A stretch of DNA of 5,330 nt from Oscillospiraceae bacterium (lineage in GTDB: Bacteria > Bacillota > Clostridia > Christensenellales > Aristaeellaceae). Location of the stretch: positions 1-5,330 of the forward strand of contig JAITDK010000203.1 of assembly GCA_031282605.1 (NCBI GenBank). Reading direction: 5' to 3'. The translations under genes and the position numbers were made by a program. This document shows positions 4,920 to 5,330 of the stretch, one piece after another; positions within the stretch are counted from its first letter, which is position 1; every line of letters begins with the position of its first letter. Below the pieces are notes generated by a model that worked only from the letters and a program-made list of their open reading frames with translations, searched no databases and was not told the origin of the DNA.

Positions 4920-5330
4920 TTATATCTCAGACGACAGGCCGCCTACGATGGCGCTCTCCGCGAACAGCGCGGTCGCTCCGCCAGTATGCCAGAACACAAG
5001 CGTCGATCCCGTCGGCGTTCCGCCGCTGCGAATCCAGCCCAGCATACCCGCGAAAGCCTTGCCGGTGTAGACCGGATCTGCTATCAATCCCTCTGTCCGC
5101 GCAAGCAGGCGGATGGCTTCGGTCGCGGCGGGGTTGGGTTTCTCGTACCCTGGCTGAAAGTACCCGCGCTCAACGGTGAAATCCGACGCGTCCAGCCTGA
5201 CGTCGCTGCCCAACCAGGCGAGGCTGGCGTTCGCGAGGTTTGAGCACTTTGTTTCATACTCTGAGTTCTTGTCGGACACCGCCACGCCGATTATACGCGC
5301 TTTCGACCCGAGCGCTCTATATCCGGCGGT
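4920..5330 (-). CDS. dcyD: D-cysteine desulfhydrase / ACC deaminase family enzyme, C-terminal part
   Basis: The - strand frame is open from the window edge (5330) to the TAA at 4920-4922, giving 136 visible residues; the start and the PLP-lysine half lie outside. GTG at 5285 is internal, because upstream codons read as family sequence (GYRALGSKARIIGVAVS). Visible motifs: GYEKPN (61-66), ARTEGLIADPVYTGKAFAG (77-95) and FWHTGGATALF (113-123). Tyr62 and Tyr88 match the active-site tyrosines Y268 and Y294 of Pseudomonas ACC deaminase. Thr89 and Thr116 replace its Glu295 and Leu322, the two positions reported to separate D-cysteine desulfhydrases from ACC deaminases. The likely reaction is D-cysteine to pyruvate, H2S and ammonia, in the cytoplasm with PLP. 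It faces the amino acid importer convergently; enterobacterial dcyD lies within a cystine importer gene cluster. A short tail (AESAIVGGLSSEI) extends past the usual end. The exact substrate remains unproven. Confidence 0.85.
   Translation of the reverse strand, partial: TAGYRALGSKARIIGVAVSDKNSEYETKCSNLANASLAWLGSDVRLDASDFTVERGYFQPGYEKPNPAATEAIRLLARTEGLIADPVYTGKAFAGMLGWIRSGGTPTGSTLVFWHTGGATALFAESAIVGGLSSEI

Overview
The window looks like a GC-rich chromosomal segment from a bacterium of the Clostridia. I infer a Christensenellales-like lineage from the style of the multi-SH3 protein and from a solute-binding protein with a non-lipoprotein signal peptide. That placement is inference, not a database result. 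I recognise no mobile element, CRISPR array, tRNA or rRNA.

Layout. (1) 1-1590, + strand: the 3' part of a gene for a protein of tandem bacterial SH3-like domains joined by Pro/Thr-rich linkers. (2) 1591-1848: a spacer with a near-consensus sigma-A promoter (TTGACA, 17 bp, TAGAAT with an extended -10) and a leader of about 140 nt rich in direct and inverted repeats. (3) 1849-4275, + strand: a compact operon for a polar amino acid ABC importer. It encodes a secreted solute-binding protein, one HisM/GlnP-type permease 4 nt later, and a GlnQ-type ATPase that overlaps the permease stop by GTGA. A strong 12-bp hairpin lies in the first codons of the permease gene, just after the binding-protein stop. 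(4) 4276-4919: about 640 nt with no convincing gene. It holds a 38-codon protein-like open stretch without a start, two orphan TTGACA hexamers, a long unexplained inverted repeat (4629-4683) and a terminator hairpin (4858-4899). (5) 4920-5330, - strand: the C-terminal part of a PLP-dependent D-cysteine desulfhydrase/ACC deaminase family enzyme, cut by the window edge.

How the genes work together. The three ABC genes should form one importer: a binding protein, a permease homodimer and an ATPase dimer. The binding protein, permease and ATPase all resemble an importer type I associate with Actinobacteria and related GC-rich lineages. The enzyme next door has Thr at the two positions that separate D-cysteine desulfhydrases from true ACC deaminases. 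In enterobacteria, dcyD sits beside the cystine importer genes, so cystine or a D-cysteine-related compound is a reasonable substrate guess. However, the binding protein has lost the usual Asp that holds the amino acid ammonium group, so the ligand may not be a standard L-amino acid.

The most interesting points are the repeat-rich leader, the hairpin at the binding-protein/permease junction, the altered ligand pocket, and the unexplained 55-nt inverted repeat between the importer and the desulfhydrase.
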